Assembly: GCF_010747415.1 (NCBI RefSeq)
Contig: NZ_JAAGNZ010000002.1
Coordinates: forward strand, 1,178,001 to 1,242,000
Direction: 5' to 3'
Source of the DNA: Spirosoma agri
GTDB lineage: Bacteria; Bacteroidota; Bacteroidia; Cytophagales; Spirosomataceae
DNA length: 64,000 nt
The notes beneath the pieces are model-generated. The model was not told where the DNA came from and ran no database searches. It saw nothing but the letters and a program-made list of their open reading frames with translations. How positions within the stretch are numbered: the first letter of the stretch is position 1; every line of letters begins with the position of its first letter. The translations under genes and the position numbers were made by a program. Shown here in pieces: positions 46,893 to 54,686 of this stretch.

Positions 46893-47294
46893 TTGAAGTC
46901 AAAACTACCCGCCGTCTGGATCGTCGACGATGATGAAGACGATCAATATTTGTTCGAGCTTGCCTTTAAGCGGCTTGTGCCGCCTGTCCAGATCAAGCTG
47001 CTTAACGATGGCGAAGATTTATTGCCGAACCTGGCTGACAGTGACGATCTGCCTGGTCTGGTTATTCTGGATTTGAACATGCCCCGACTCAACGGGTTCG
47101 AAGCCCTGAAGCAATTGCGGGCCGAACCCGCTTACCAGGCCTTGCCCGTCGTAGTACTCACAACATCATCCAGCTACGAGGACCGCGAACGGGCAGTACA
47201 GCTAGGAGCTAATGGCTTTCTGACCAAACCTCCATCCATGGATATACTGCTGACATTATTTGGTCAATTAGTGCAGCAGTGGCAACTGAGCTAA
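46893..47294 (+). CDS. Stand-alone response regulator receiver (1)
   Basis: The 133-residue protein is a CheY-like receiver only. The acidic pocket is VWIVDDDEDDQYLF, the phosphorylation site is the Asp in LVILDLNMPRLNGF, and LTTSSSYEDR and FLTKPPS carry the conserved Thr/Ser and Lys. There is no output domain. The start is a TTG codon, since no ATG lies before the VDDDEDD motif. Such Rcp-type receivers usually pair with hybrid histidine kinases encoded elsewhere. Confidence 0.88.
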   Translation: MKSKLPAVWIVDDDEDDQYLFELAFKRLVPPVQIKLLNDGEDLLPNLADSDDLPGLVILDLNMPRLNGFEALKQLRAEPAYQALPVVVLTTSSSYEDRERAVQLGANGFLTKPPSMDILLTLFGQLVQQWQLS

Positions 47295-47403
47295 ACCGAA
47301 TCAGATCCTGTCTTCCTGGTTTAGTTGGCCTTACCACTTAGTAATTTTCTTTTTACATCCCTGTCGGGGCGGCTACCTTCGATCGATTTTAGTACTCAAC
47401 GAA

Positions 47404-47838
47404 ATGCGCCTACCTCTCAATCGACACCCGCACGTCATGCTCATTGACGACGACGAGGATGATTATTTTTTGCTGAAAGGTGCCTTCAGCACTTACTCAG
47501 ATCAAGTTCAGCTTACCCACCAGCGTACGGCTACCAACCTGATGGACGCCCTTCTTCAGTTGACACGTTTACCCGATTTGATTCTGCTGGACCTCAATCT
47601 GCCTCCCCTCAACGGGCTGGAGGTGCTGGCCACGCTGAAGCAGGATGCCCGAACCCGCCAGATTCCCGTTTTGATCTGGTCAGGGTCCATTGCTCAGGAT
47701 CAACTCCGTCAATGCTACGAAGGTGGAGTCAGTTCAGTACTGCTCAAATCCGCCGATCAGCACAGTCTTGTTGAGGCTGTCCAACGAATTTGTACCTATT
47801 GGTTCGAAGTGATGCTTCTGCCTGATAATTCGGTGTAG
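47404..47838 (+). CDS. Stand-alone response regulator receiver (2)
   Basis: The 144-residue receiver has VMLIDDDEDDYFLLKGAF and the phospho-Asp in LILLDLNLPPLNGLE, with WSGSIAQDQ and LLKSADQ for the Ser and Lys. It lies 109 nt after the first receiver on the same strand, and TACCTTCG upstream may be its own promoter. No output domain is present. Confidence 0.88.
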   Translation: MRLPLNRHPHVMLIDDDEDDYFLLKGAFSTYSDQVQLTHQRTATNLMDALLQLTRLPDLILLDLNLPPLNGLEVLATLKQDARTRQIPVLIWSGSIAQDQLRQCYEGGVSSVLLKSADQHSLVEAVQRICTYWFEVMLLPDNSV

Positions 47839-47847
47839 AGGCCGTTA

Positions 47848-48408
47848 CTAGCCCAAGCTGATGGACGATGCCTGTCGACGAACAACACGGGGTAGTCGGC
47901 TTTTTAGCGCACTCCGAAAGCTGCGGGGTTCAGCAACAATCCGGGCACCGGTCCAGGTGGCGGCAATGACCATACCAGCCGCTACCAGAATGATGTCTTT
48001 GATGATGTATTGAGCTGCCAGCGAAGGTCCGTGATGGGGTCCCGAGAAGAGTTCATGAGAATAGAAAATCAGGGGCGACATGGCACCAATCATTTGGGCC
48101 GCCATCAGCCAGACGGCAATCCGCAGGAATCGTCCCGTGAGGAAACATAGCCCGATTATACATTCCAGTGTTGCGACAAAATTCATCGCCGAATGGCCCG
48201 AAAAAACGCCCAGCGTCAACAGGGTGGTCGTACGGGTAGCCAGCGACTCAATCGGGCTGATGCCGGGGAAAAATTTGAGGACACCGAAGCCCAGGAAAAC
48301 TAACCCCAGACTAATGCGAAGCAGGGTGATACTATGAGCAACGAGCCACCGGTTGATAGCAGAATCGAGTTCATCGAATTGATCGAAAAGGTTAAGAAGC
48401 GTCTTCAT
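47848..48408 (-). CDS. DoxX/DUF417-like small membrane protein
   Basis: The 186-residue protein has about four to five transmembrane helices. TLLRISLGLVFLGFGVLKFF is followed by AMNFVATLECIIGLCFLTGR and YIIKDIILVAAGMVI. This is the pattern of the DoxX/DUF417 superfamily, small inner-membrane proteins of uncertain redox-related function. The tail is basic. It is convergent with the receiver gene. Confidence 0.75.
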   Translation of the reverse strand: MKTLLNLFDQFDELDSAINRWLVAHSITLLRISLGLVFLGFGVLKFFPGISPIESLATRTTTLLTLGVFSGHSAMNFVATLECIIGLCFLTGRFLRIAVWLMAAQMIGAMSPLIFYSHELFSGPHHGPSLAAQYIIKDIILVAAGMVIAATWTGARIVAEPRSFRSALKSRLPRVVRRQASSISLG

Positions 48409-48477
48409 GATCGTTGGGTTTAAACGTGTGTTATCTACGTACAGTTGGTTATAAACCGATTTGTAAGTAACTACAAA

Positions 48478-48873
48478 TTAGCGAAAATTTATAGTCTGGT
48501 CCTTATTCTGCTGCGAACCTGGGTCGATCAGCAGAAAGCTGTGAGCTTCGAAAGGCGGCATACCCAGCATCGTTCGTACCTCCCCAATACGTCGGCGGGC
48601 GATGTCCAGACTGGATCCCGTACTCATGAATACCTGTGCCTCTTTGGCCTTGGTTTGCGCAAACTGAACGACATGAGCCGGGTTGATCAAAACCGATTTG
48701 TGAATACGGATGAAACCGGACAACTGTTTTTTAAACCAGTTTAGGGTGTGAGCAGCCAGATAAAACTGACCAGTGGTAAAATGGAGACGAGCATAGTTGC
48801 CATCCCCCTCAATCCAGACAATTGATTCAATCGCAATAGGTTTCTCTAATCCGGCTACTTTTAGCGTAGGCAT
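48478..48873 (-). CDS. LytTR-domain DNA-binding regulator
   Basis: The 131-residue protein is a LytTR domain with almost nothing else: IVWIEGDGNYARLHFTTGQF, TLNWFKKQLSGFIRIHKSVL and INPAHVVQF. There is no receiver in the same chain, so it may be controlled by one of the stand-alone receivers nearby or by the DoxX-like membrane protein downstream, 69 nt away on the same strand. Both links are inference. Confidence 0.85.
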   Translation of the reverse strand: MPTLKVAGLEKPIAIESIVWIEGDGNYARLHFTTGQFYLAAHTLNWFKKQLSGFIRIHKSVLINPAHVVQFAQTKAKEAQVFMSTGSSLDIARRRIGEVRTMLGMPPFEAHSFLLIDPGSQQNKDQTINFR

Positions 48874-48989
48874 GTATAAACAGTGTTGATAAAGTGTAGT
48901 GCTCAGGCATATAAGGTATTTTTCGTTTTAAAAGTGACTAGAAGAGAATATAATCGTCAAAACAGTAACGTAATTAATCTGATTTGTGC

Positions 48990-49020
48990 AAAAAGCCTGG
49001 CCACTCTTGTCAGGCTTTTT
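48990..49020 (+). terminator. Terminator-like hairpin without an obvious upstream gene
   Basis: AAAAAGCCTG pairs with CAGGCTTTTT around 11 nt. The nearest plus-strand gene upstream ends more than 1.1 kb away, with minus-strand genes in between. It may end a short unannotated RNA starting in 48880-48980 (an AT-rich stretch). The rest of 48874-49319 shows no recognised gene. Confidence 0.5.
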
Positions 49021-49319
49021 CATTGTAACTGGATATACGGGCAACAAATCAAATCAGATTTAGCGTGTTCTTCCGGAAGGAGTACGGGACAAGCGGGATC
49101 TATCGGATGATCGCTGTAGATCGCATAGAACCACTATCTGCTGTGAGCGGTGGGTGACTGTTTGGGCTGGATGAAGAACGGTTTGCGTGATCTTCTTACC
49201 CATCGCCGTGAACGTTCAGGTACAGCTACATCGATCATTACGATTACTGAGTGTGTTTCGTAACCTATTTATTAAATAGCTTGTTAGTTTACAGGGTAGC
49301 CCACTGTCTCAACTAACTC

Positions 49320-49802
49320 ATGAAAAATAAACCTTCCTCATCGACGAGTAAAGCTAATTTCAGCCAAGCCAAAGTATTGATTGTTGAAGATAATCCTGAC
49401 CAATGGTTTCTCATTCAACATGCTATGCAGCAGTGCCTTGGCGAAGTTACTCCGCATCGGGCCGAGACGACCCAGCAGGCCCTGGATCTTTTAAATCAAT
49501 GGCAGTACGCAGAATGGGAGCAACCTAAACTAATTCTACTGGATTTATACGTTCCCCGAAACAGCGACGGCTGGCAACTGCTGGAAAGCATCAAAGCGAT
49601 GCCGGCCCCATTGAGCCATATTCCAATCGTCATGTTCAGTTCATCATCGGACCGATCAGATATTGTTAAGGGCTACGAACTTGGTATATCGTCCTATCTG
49701 GTTAAACCCAGTAAGGTTGAAGACTGGCTGAATTTTTTCCAGCGACTGCGGCTTTTCTGGTGGGAGACGGCTACGTTGCCCCGTTCAGGATTTAGTTTTT
49801 AG
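49320..49802 (+). CDS. Stand-alone response regulator receiver (3)
   Basis: The 160-residue protein has a 16-residue Ser/Lys-rich extension and then a receiver: VLIVEDNPDQWFLIQ, phospho-Asp in LILLDLYVPRNSDGW, VMFSSSSDR and SYLVKPSKVED. No output domain is present. It is followed by a terminator. It resembles the other two receivers but has only two acidic residues in the EDN pocket. Confidence 0.88.
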   Translation: MKNKPSSSTSKANFSQAKVLIVEDNPDQWFLIQHAMQQCLGEVTPHRAETTQQALDLLNQWQYAEWEQPKLILLDLYVPRNSDGWQLLESIKAMPAPLSHIPIVMFSSSSDRSDIVKGYELGISSYLVKPSKVEDWLNFFQRLRLFWWETATLPRSGFSF

Positions 49803-49834
49803 GCAGTTAGCTGGGCAATGCATAAAAAAAGAAG

Positions 49835-49864
49835 AACACGAAGTCAACGCGGCTTCGTGTTTTT
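49835..49864 (+). terminator. Terminator after the third receiver gene
   Basis: AACACGAAG and CTTCGTGTT (49835-49861) form a 9-bp stem with A-rich and T-rich flanks and a 9-nt loop. Confidence 0.85.
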
Positions 49865-49930
49865 TAGTGAATGAGTCAAATTTCTTGATTGTGAAACTGT
49901 TGGTAGCAATATGAGTCGGGAACGTTGGCG

Positions 49931-50023
49931 TTGAAATTTCAGTGGCGGGTCCGTTGCCGAATAAACCGCCCAGTCTCGTGTAGCTTTGGCGATGTCAATG
50001 CTGATGTAGTAGTGAAATTTCAT
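49931..50023 (-). pseudogene. IS110-family transposase relic, N-terminus only
   Basis: Reading the minus strand from the ATG at 50023 gives MKFHYYISIDIAKATRDWAV, then about ten more residues. This matches the start of IS110 transposases, where the Asp in SIDIAK is the first acid of the RuvC-like DEDD site. Similarity ends after about 31 residues, so almost all of the transposase is gone. A 16-bp hairpin insertion lies 8 nt upstream of the ATG. Confidence 0.6.
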
Positions 50024-50030
50024 AAAATAA

Positions 50031-50046
50031 CGGGGTCGCCCGTGCG
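50031..50046 (-). repeat. 16-bp tailed hairpin, IS110 leader copy
   Basis: Minus-strand reading CGCA-CGGG-CGAC-CCCG: tail, stem, loop, returning stem (perfect). The flanks are AT-rich (TAAT before, TTAT after), so the GC-rich block stands out as an insertion. Confidence 0.6.
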
Positions 50047-50122
50047 ATTAGTTTTGGTCTACTAGTCAATCGACTTGCCATTGTTCGAACCCTTGTTATG
50101 GGCCGCCAACCCTGATTTCTAT

Positions 50123-50138
50123 GGCTCGGGCCACCCCG
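50123..50138 (+). repeat. 16-bp tailed hairpin, identical to the one at 60963
   Basis: GGCT-CGGG-CCAC-CCCG, an exact 16-nt match to the first insertion in the intact-like IS3 copy, but in unrelated surroundings. It also takes part in a longer GGCTCGG/CCGAGCC stem, so it may be native to the IS110 end. Confidence 0.45.
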
Positions 50139-50347
50139 CCGAGCCTTTGCAAGTAAAACAGGGTGAGGTGTTAAATCGGAACATAGGTTTTTAGCCTCGA
50201 CAGCCCGTTAGCGCGCCCCACTCTGGTTAACTATTAGCAAGCTACCTAGCCTTAGTTTCTTACTGGCACACAACCCTAAAGGGCGGCCCTGTGGCCTTAA
50301 AGCTTTTTTTGAGCACATCCTGAAGCATTTGTTTGTCCAGGCTCAAC

Positions 50348-50363
50348 CGCGGTGGCGGACCAC
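50348..50363 (+). repeat. 16-bp tailed hairpin in the IS3 relic (third)
   Basis: CGCG-GTGG-CGGA-CCAC, perfect 4-bp stem. Removing it restores the reading AELSLDKQMLQ. The other IS3 copy has no insertion at this place. Confidence 0.75.
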
Positions 50364-50398
50364 TCGGCTACCAATTGTTTCAACTGGCGATTTTCTTC

Positions 50399-50414
50399 AG
50401 CTCCAGCGCCCCGG
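50399..50414 (+). repeat. 16-bp tailed hairpin in the IS3 relic (second)
   Basis: AGCT-CCAG-CGCC-CCGG, one stem mismatch. It sits directly after the codons for YNW, the same position as the insertion at 60852 in the other copy, from which it differs at two bases. Confidence 0.75.
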
Positions 50415-50509
50415 TTCCAATTGTACTAGGTGGCCTCACTAATGCCCATTTTGCGACATACTTCGGCCACGGCCACTCCGGTCTCAGATTGCTTGCTCGC
50501 AGAGACGAT

Positions 50510-50525
50510 GGCATGGGCCACCCCG
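50510..50525 (+). repeat. 16-bp tailed hairpin in the IS3 relic (first)
   Basis: GGCA-TGGG-CCAC-CCCG, one stem wobble. It sits after the Gln codon of TEAQ, the same position as the insertion at 60963, from which it differs at two bases. Confidence 0.75.
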
Positions 50526-50715
50526 TTGCGCTTCAGTGCATTTTATTTTTTTTATCAGCGATTATTTGGTTGTCAAAGACACTACAATTGGCCGATTTTC
50601 TCTACTTTATACTGGAACGCTTTTCTGGGGGAGGTCATCTAGACGACCTTAAACCGGATTCCCGTCTATAGACAGTGGAATCTCGTCTAACTTATAGTGT
50701 GGATCGTAGAGCAAC

Positions 50716-50745
50716 CGCCTGGCCATCTTGAGTCAGGCGTTTTTA
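50716..50745 (+). terminator. Terminator-like hairpin between the IS relics and the repeat protein
   Basis: CGCCTG and CAGGCG with a 12-nt loop, followed by TTTTT. Stem and loop (GCCTGGCCATCTTGAGTCAGGC would be the full form) resemble the orphan terminator at 48990. No intact gene ends just upstream. Confidence 0.6.
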
Positions 50746-50862
50746 TTTACACCGCTAGTCTACCGATCAGTTCAGGAAATGGCCCCGATTTAAATCCGCA
50801 CAGTCTTTTCTGAGCCGGTTTTACTCATACATTTACCTGATGCTCCACTAGTTACCGCGAAC

Positions 50863-50870
50863 TAACTTTG
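50863..50870 (+). promoter_or_regulatory. TAACTTTG -7 box of the second repeat protein
   Basis: An exact TAnnTTTG box 65 nt upstream of the ATG at 50936. No convincing TTTG at the usual distance. Confidence 0.4.
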
Positions 50871-50935
50871 TTATAAACTGAACAGGAAAACAATCTAGAT
50901 TTAGTGTAATCTTTCATCAGTTAACTCGCTTTACA

Positions 50936-52657
50936 ATGAAATCAACTCTACACCTATTACTAGTCCTTTGTTTTTTAAGTCCTACGGTTGGTCTAGCCCA
51001 GAACAACTACGTGGTCCGCGTTACTAATGCGGCCTCGCCGGGTGAAGACAATACCATCATTGGTCCCTTGGCGGGTAACACGGCCATGACGGGTACGAAT
51101 AACGTCTTCCTAGGCAACCAAGCTGGTGCGTCGAATACTGCTGGTGGTTATAATGTGTTTAATGGCAATCAGGCAGGCCTCAAGAATCTAGGCGGCTTTT
51201 TCAACGTCTTTGTTGGCACGGCTGCCGGGCAGAGCAATACCGAGGGTAGCGGAAACAACTTTATTGGCTTTGTCGCGGGACAAAGTAACACGACCGGCAC
51301 TGAAAATATTTTTTTGGGTGATCAGGCGGGTCGCTTTAACGAAATAGGAAGTTATAATCTCAGCTTAGGCGTCCAGGCTGGCTACGCCAATAAATCATCC
51401 AGCTACAACACGTTTGTGGGCAGCTCCGCTGGCTTCAAATCCACCGCCGGACCCAATACCTTTCTGGGTGGTTCGGCAGGCTACAATAATCAGACGGGCA
51501 CACAAAACACGTTCGTGGGCTATGAGGCTGGCTATTTTAACACAGCTTCAGCTAACACGTTTATGGGTTATCAGGCGGGCCGTAGTACTACATCTGGCAC
51601 GGCGAATGTCTTCATTGGCAGCGCGGCTGGCTATACCAACTCCACCGGTATGGGTAACTTGTTCCTGGGCCAACAAGCAGGTTACAACACTATCAGCTCA
51701 TACAACCTGTTCATGGGTAACGCGTCGGGCAGTACCACCACCACTGGTCTGGGTAACACAGCTATTGGCGATGGCTCGCTCTTGCGCAATAGCTTAGGCA
51801 CCCACAACGTGGCCATTGGCCGTTTTGCGGGCGTGGAGAGCCGTAACGATGAGAACGTCTTTATTGGCTTTGCCGCCGATGTGTCGCCAAACACCCCAAA
51901 CCTCACTAACGCCACCGCCATTGGCGCCCGCGCCCGGGTCAGCCAGAGTAACAGTATTGTATTAGGAGCCAATGCCAACGTCGGCATCGGCAATGGAGCT
52001 CCATCAGCTAAGCTGCACATCACCACAGGTACAGCCAATACGTCTGGTTTACGCTTAGAGAATCTGACCAGCAACTCGCCGGCTAGTGCAACAAGTCAGG
52101 CCAAGTTTCTGACCGTCGATGGAGCGGGTAATGTGATTCTAGGTAGTCTGAGCGGCTCGGCTCGGGAGGGCGCAGTGGAAGCCCTCTGGCAGCGGAAAGG
52201 CTCGTTCTTGCAAAGCACCAACGGGGAATCGATCATTATCGGTCAGGGAGTGGATAAGACGCCAACGGACTATAATCTGTTTGTGAGCAAAGGTATTTTA
52301 ACCGAAAAGGTGAAGGTAGCCGTTAAGAATACCTCGGATTGGAGTGATAAGGTATTCGAGAAAAGCTATCAACTCAAGAGTCTAACAGAGGTCGAACAGT
52401 ACATCAACCAGTCAGGTCATTTACCCGGCGTACCCTCAGCCATTGAGGTCGTGGAAAAGGGTATTGACGTGGCTAAGATGGATGCCAAACTGCTGGAAAA
52501 GATCGAGGAACTGACCCTCTACAGTATCCAGTTGGAGAAGCAGCTTCAGGCAAATGACAAGAAGCATCAGGCCGAGATTCAGGCTAATACAGCCCGCCAG
52601 CAAACAGAGATTGATGACCTTAAGCAATTAGTCAAACTGTTGCTTAATAAAAAGTAA
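50936..52657 (+). CDS. Secreted NTxxG/AG-repeat protein, paralog 2
   Basis: The 573-residue protein has a signal peptide (MKSTLHLLLVLCFLSPTVGL, then AQ) and about 20 head-type repeats such as NTFVGYEAGYFNTASANTFM. A VLGANANVGIGNGAPSAKLH linker follows. The C-terminal module NTSDWSDKVFEKSYQLKSLT, then HLPGVPSA, MDAKLLEKIEELTLYSIQLE, and a coiled coil close it. The same architecture is found at 5512 and 52934. A 188-bp stretch (51995-52182) is identical to the next gene although the flanks differ at many synonymous sites, a gene-conversion signature. Confidence 0.8.
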   Translation: MKSTLHLLLVLCFLSPTVGLAQNNYVVRVTNAASPGEDNTIIGPLAGNTAMTGTNNVFLGNQAGASNTAGGYNVFNGNQAGLKNLGGFFNVFVGTAAGQSNTEGSGNNFIGFVAGQSNTTGTENIFLGDQAGRFNEIGSYNLSLGVQAGYANKSSSYNTFVGSSAGFKSTAGPNTFLGGSAGYNNQTGTQNTFVGYEAGYFNTASANTFMGYQAGRSTTSGTANVFIGSAAGYTNSTGMGNLFLGQQAGYNTISSYNLFMGNASGSTTTTGLGNTAIGDGSLLRNSLGTHNVAIGRFAGVESRNDENVFIGFAADVSPNTPNLTNATAIGARARVSQSNSIVLGANANVGIGNGAPSAKLHITTGTANTSGLRLENLTSNSPASATSQAKFLTVDGAGNVILGSLSGSAREGAVEALWQRKGSFLQSTNGESIIIGQGVDKTPTDYNLFVSKGILTEKVKVAVKNTSDWSDKVFEKSYQLKSLTEVEQYINQSGHLPGVPSAIEVVEKGIDVAKMDAKLLEKIEELTLYSIQLEKQLQANDKKHQAEIQANTARQQTEIDDLKQLVKLLLNKK

Positions 52658-52689
52658 GAGAGGCAACGAATTAAATTTGATTCTGCAAA

Positions 52690-52719
52690 ACGCCCGGCTA
52701 TATAGACCCGGGTGTTTTT
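52690..52719 (+). terminator. Terminator after repeat protein paralog 2
   Basis: ACGCCCGG (52690-52697) pairs with CCGGGTGT (52708-52715), one wobble, followed by four T. Confidence 0.75.
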
Positions 52720-52933
52720 GTGAGTACATAATTCAATTTCTGACGCACAAACTGGCTTATTCGGCTCTTATACCGAGTCAACCAAGTATACCGAATAGTA
52801 AAATTACATTCAACACGAAGCGGGCTCTGCTAATAGAGAAGCGCAGGTGGTTACCTTTAATTGACTGTTCGTGTAACATAAATCATGCTTGATCGCGATT
52901 GTCTTCTAACCCTGTAAACCAACGTAGAGTATT

Positions 52934-54505
52934 ATGAAACCAAGTATCCTTCTGTTCCTTTTGTCACTAAGTACTCCACTATTAGCTCAGCCTAATTACG
53001 TAGCCACTACTCCTGCTTCATTGACTCCGGGATTCGGAAATACGATTGTGGGTATTGATGCGGGAAATTCCGAAATAACAGGTAGAACAAACTCTCTTTT
53101 GGGGGGTAGTGCCGGAAAAAGCATTACTAGTGGATCGCAAAACACGTTTATCGGCTATGAAGCAGGCACATTAAACACTACAGGCACTCAGAACACATAT
53201 GTAGGGCATCATGCCGGGCGGAGAAGCATAGGAACATTTTCCAACACGTTTATCGGCTCTTTATCAGGCGCTTATAATGTAACTGGCCAATACAATACCT
53301 TTATTGGCAGCCAGGCTGGTTTTATTAACACTGCAGGGATTAGTAATACTTTTGTTGGTTCGGGGGCGGGGCAGAACAATACAGATGGCTCAAATAATGT
53401 ATTTGTTGGTTCGGGGAGTGGTGTTGCTAACACCACAGGCAATAATAATTTGTTCTTGGGGTTGAGTGCAGGTAACGCAAACGTTTCTGGTCAACTCAAT
53501 GTGTATATGGGTGCCTTTGCGGGTTATAGCAATCAATCAGGATTGGGTAATATGTTTCTGGGCCAACAGGCAGGCTATTTTTCTACAGGTTCCTATAACC
53601 TCTTCATGGGCAACAGTTCTGGAAGTCGAACTACTACGGGAGATGGTAACACAGCTATTGGTGACGGTTCTTTGCTGAAGAACATAACGGGCGTCAACAA
53701 CGCGGCCATTGGTCGTTATGCTGGGGTGGAAAGCTATGGAAGTGAGAACGTCTTCATTGGTTTTGCCGCTGATGTCAACCCTAATACCCCCGGCGTGACC
53801 AATGCTACCGCCATTGGAGCAAGAGCCCGTGTTAGCCAAAGTAACAGTATTGTGCTAGGAGCCAATGCTAATGTAGGTATTGGCAACGGAGCTCCATCAG
53901 CTAAGCTGCACATCACCACAGGTACAGCCAATACGTCTGGTTTACGCTTAGAGAATCTGACCAGCAACTCGCCGGCTAGTGCAACAAGTCAGGCCAAGTT
54001 TCTGACCGTCGATGGAGCGGGTAATGTGATTCTAGGTAGTCTGAGCGGCTCGGCTCGGGAGGGCGCAGTGGAAGCGCTCTGGCAGCGGAACGGAACGCTA
54101 TTGCAGAGTTTAAACGGGGAGTCGGTTGTGATTGGCTCGAAGGTCGGCAAAACGCCATCGGGTTATAAACTTTTTGTGGAGGAAGGCATTCTGACTGAGA
54201 AGGTAAAGGTAGCCGTCAAGAACACCAGTGAGTGGAGTGATAAGGTATTCGATACTGGTTATCCACTGAAAAGCCTTGATGAAGTGGGTAAGTATATTCA
54301 GGCTAACAAGCATTTGCCTGGCGTACCCTCCGCCGTTGAAGTAGTGGAAAAAGGCATCGACGTGGCGAAGATGGATGCCAAGCTGCTGGAGAAGATCGAA
54401 GAACTGACCCTGTACAGCATTCTACTGGAAAAAACCGCTAAGCAGCAGCAAGCCCAGATTGACGAATTAAAGCAATTGGTGCAGCAATTAGCCAACAAGA
54501 AGTAG
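52934..54505 (+). CDS. Secreted NTxxG/AG-repeat protein, paralog 3
   Basis: The 523-residue protein has a signal peptide (MKPSILLFLLSLSTPLLAQP) and repeats such as NTFIGYEAGTLNTTGTQNTY. It shares with the upstream gene the linker, the conserved NTSEWSDKVFDTGYPLKSLD / HLPGVPSAVEVVEKG / MDAKLLEKIEELTLYSILLE module and a short coiled-coil end. Positions 53888-54075 are identical in DNA to 51995-52182 of the neighbour. It has its own 270-nt upstream region rather than forming a tight operon. Confidence 0.8.
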   Translation: MKPSILLFLLSLSTPLLAQPNYVATTPASLTPGFGNTIVGIDAGNSEITGRTNSLLGGSAGKSITSGSQNTFIGYEAGTLNTTGTQNTYVGHHAGRRSIGTFSNTFIGSLSGAYNVTGQYNTFIGSQAGFINTAGISNTFVGSGAGQNNTDGSNNVFVGSGSGVANTTGNNNLFLGLSAGNANVSGQLNVYMGAFAGYSNQSGLGNMFLGQQAGYFSTGSYNLFMGNSSGSRTTTGDGNTAIGDGSLLKNITGVNNAAIGRYAGVESYGSENVFIGFAADVNPNTPGVTNATAIGARARVSQSNSIVLGANANVGIGNGAPSAKLHITTGTANTSGLRLENLTSNSPASATSQAKFLTVDGAGNVILGSLSGSAREGAVEALWQRNGTLLQSLNGESVVIGSKVGKTPSGYKLFVEEGILTEKVKVAVKNTSEWSDKVFDTGYPLKSLDEVGKYIQANKHLPGVPSAVEVVEKGIDVAKMDAKLLEKIEELTLYSILLEKTAKQQQAQIDELKQLVQQLANKK

Positions 54506-54686
54506 CTAAGTGACTTAAGGAATGAGACCAACGGCCATACTTAGTTCGCGCTCGTTTTTGTAACAGATCAATACTACTCATCTAATGCGTATATCTATAC
54601 TCTTCATCGCTTTTTTGCTTTAGCAAGACGTTAGAGCGGCTACCCCAATTTTTTTTATTAGTCACATTTTACTACGCCAATAACTC

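Larger units (their letters stand above)
50024..50296. other. Non-coding DNA upstream of the IS110 relic
   Basis: About 270 nt separate the IS110 ATG from the end of the IS3 orfA relic. In IS110 elements a non-coding end encodes the bridge RNA. Here AGGGTTGGCGGCCCATAA and GGGTTCGAACAATGG (minus strand, about 50080-50115) resemble parts of such RNAs, but I could not fold a full one. GGCTCGG/CCGAGCC (50123-50145) forms a hairpin around one of the 16-mers. Confidence 0.35.
50297..50637 (-). mobile_element. Decayed IS3-family relic (left end and orfA)
   Basis: The left terminal repeat TGACCTCCCCCAG starts at 50637 on the minus strand. It is followed by an orfA-like frame whose start codon is lost (ATA at 50555). 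After removing two 16-bp insertions it reads KIKCTEAQIVSASKQSETG and VAEVCRKMGISEAT, then a TAG stop replacing Phe, YNWN, and a deletion before EENRQLKQLVAE. A third 16-bp insertion interrupts AELSLDKQMLQ. orfB is absent. It is homologous to, but clearly diverged from, the copy at 59766-61091. Confidence 0.8.

Noticed and set aside
50097-50112. A possible twelfth 16-mer in the IS110 leader (around TGGGCCGCCAACCC)
   Set aside because: The stem and tail do not fit the 4-4-4-4 pattern without several changes, so it was not counted.
50281-50296. GGGCGGCCCT block at the IS3 relic edge as another 16-bp insertion
   Set aside because: The stem AGGG/CCCT encloses a 3-nt loop rather than four, and there is no restored reading frame to prove an insertion.
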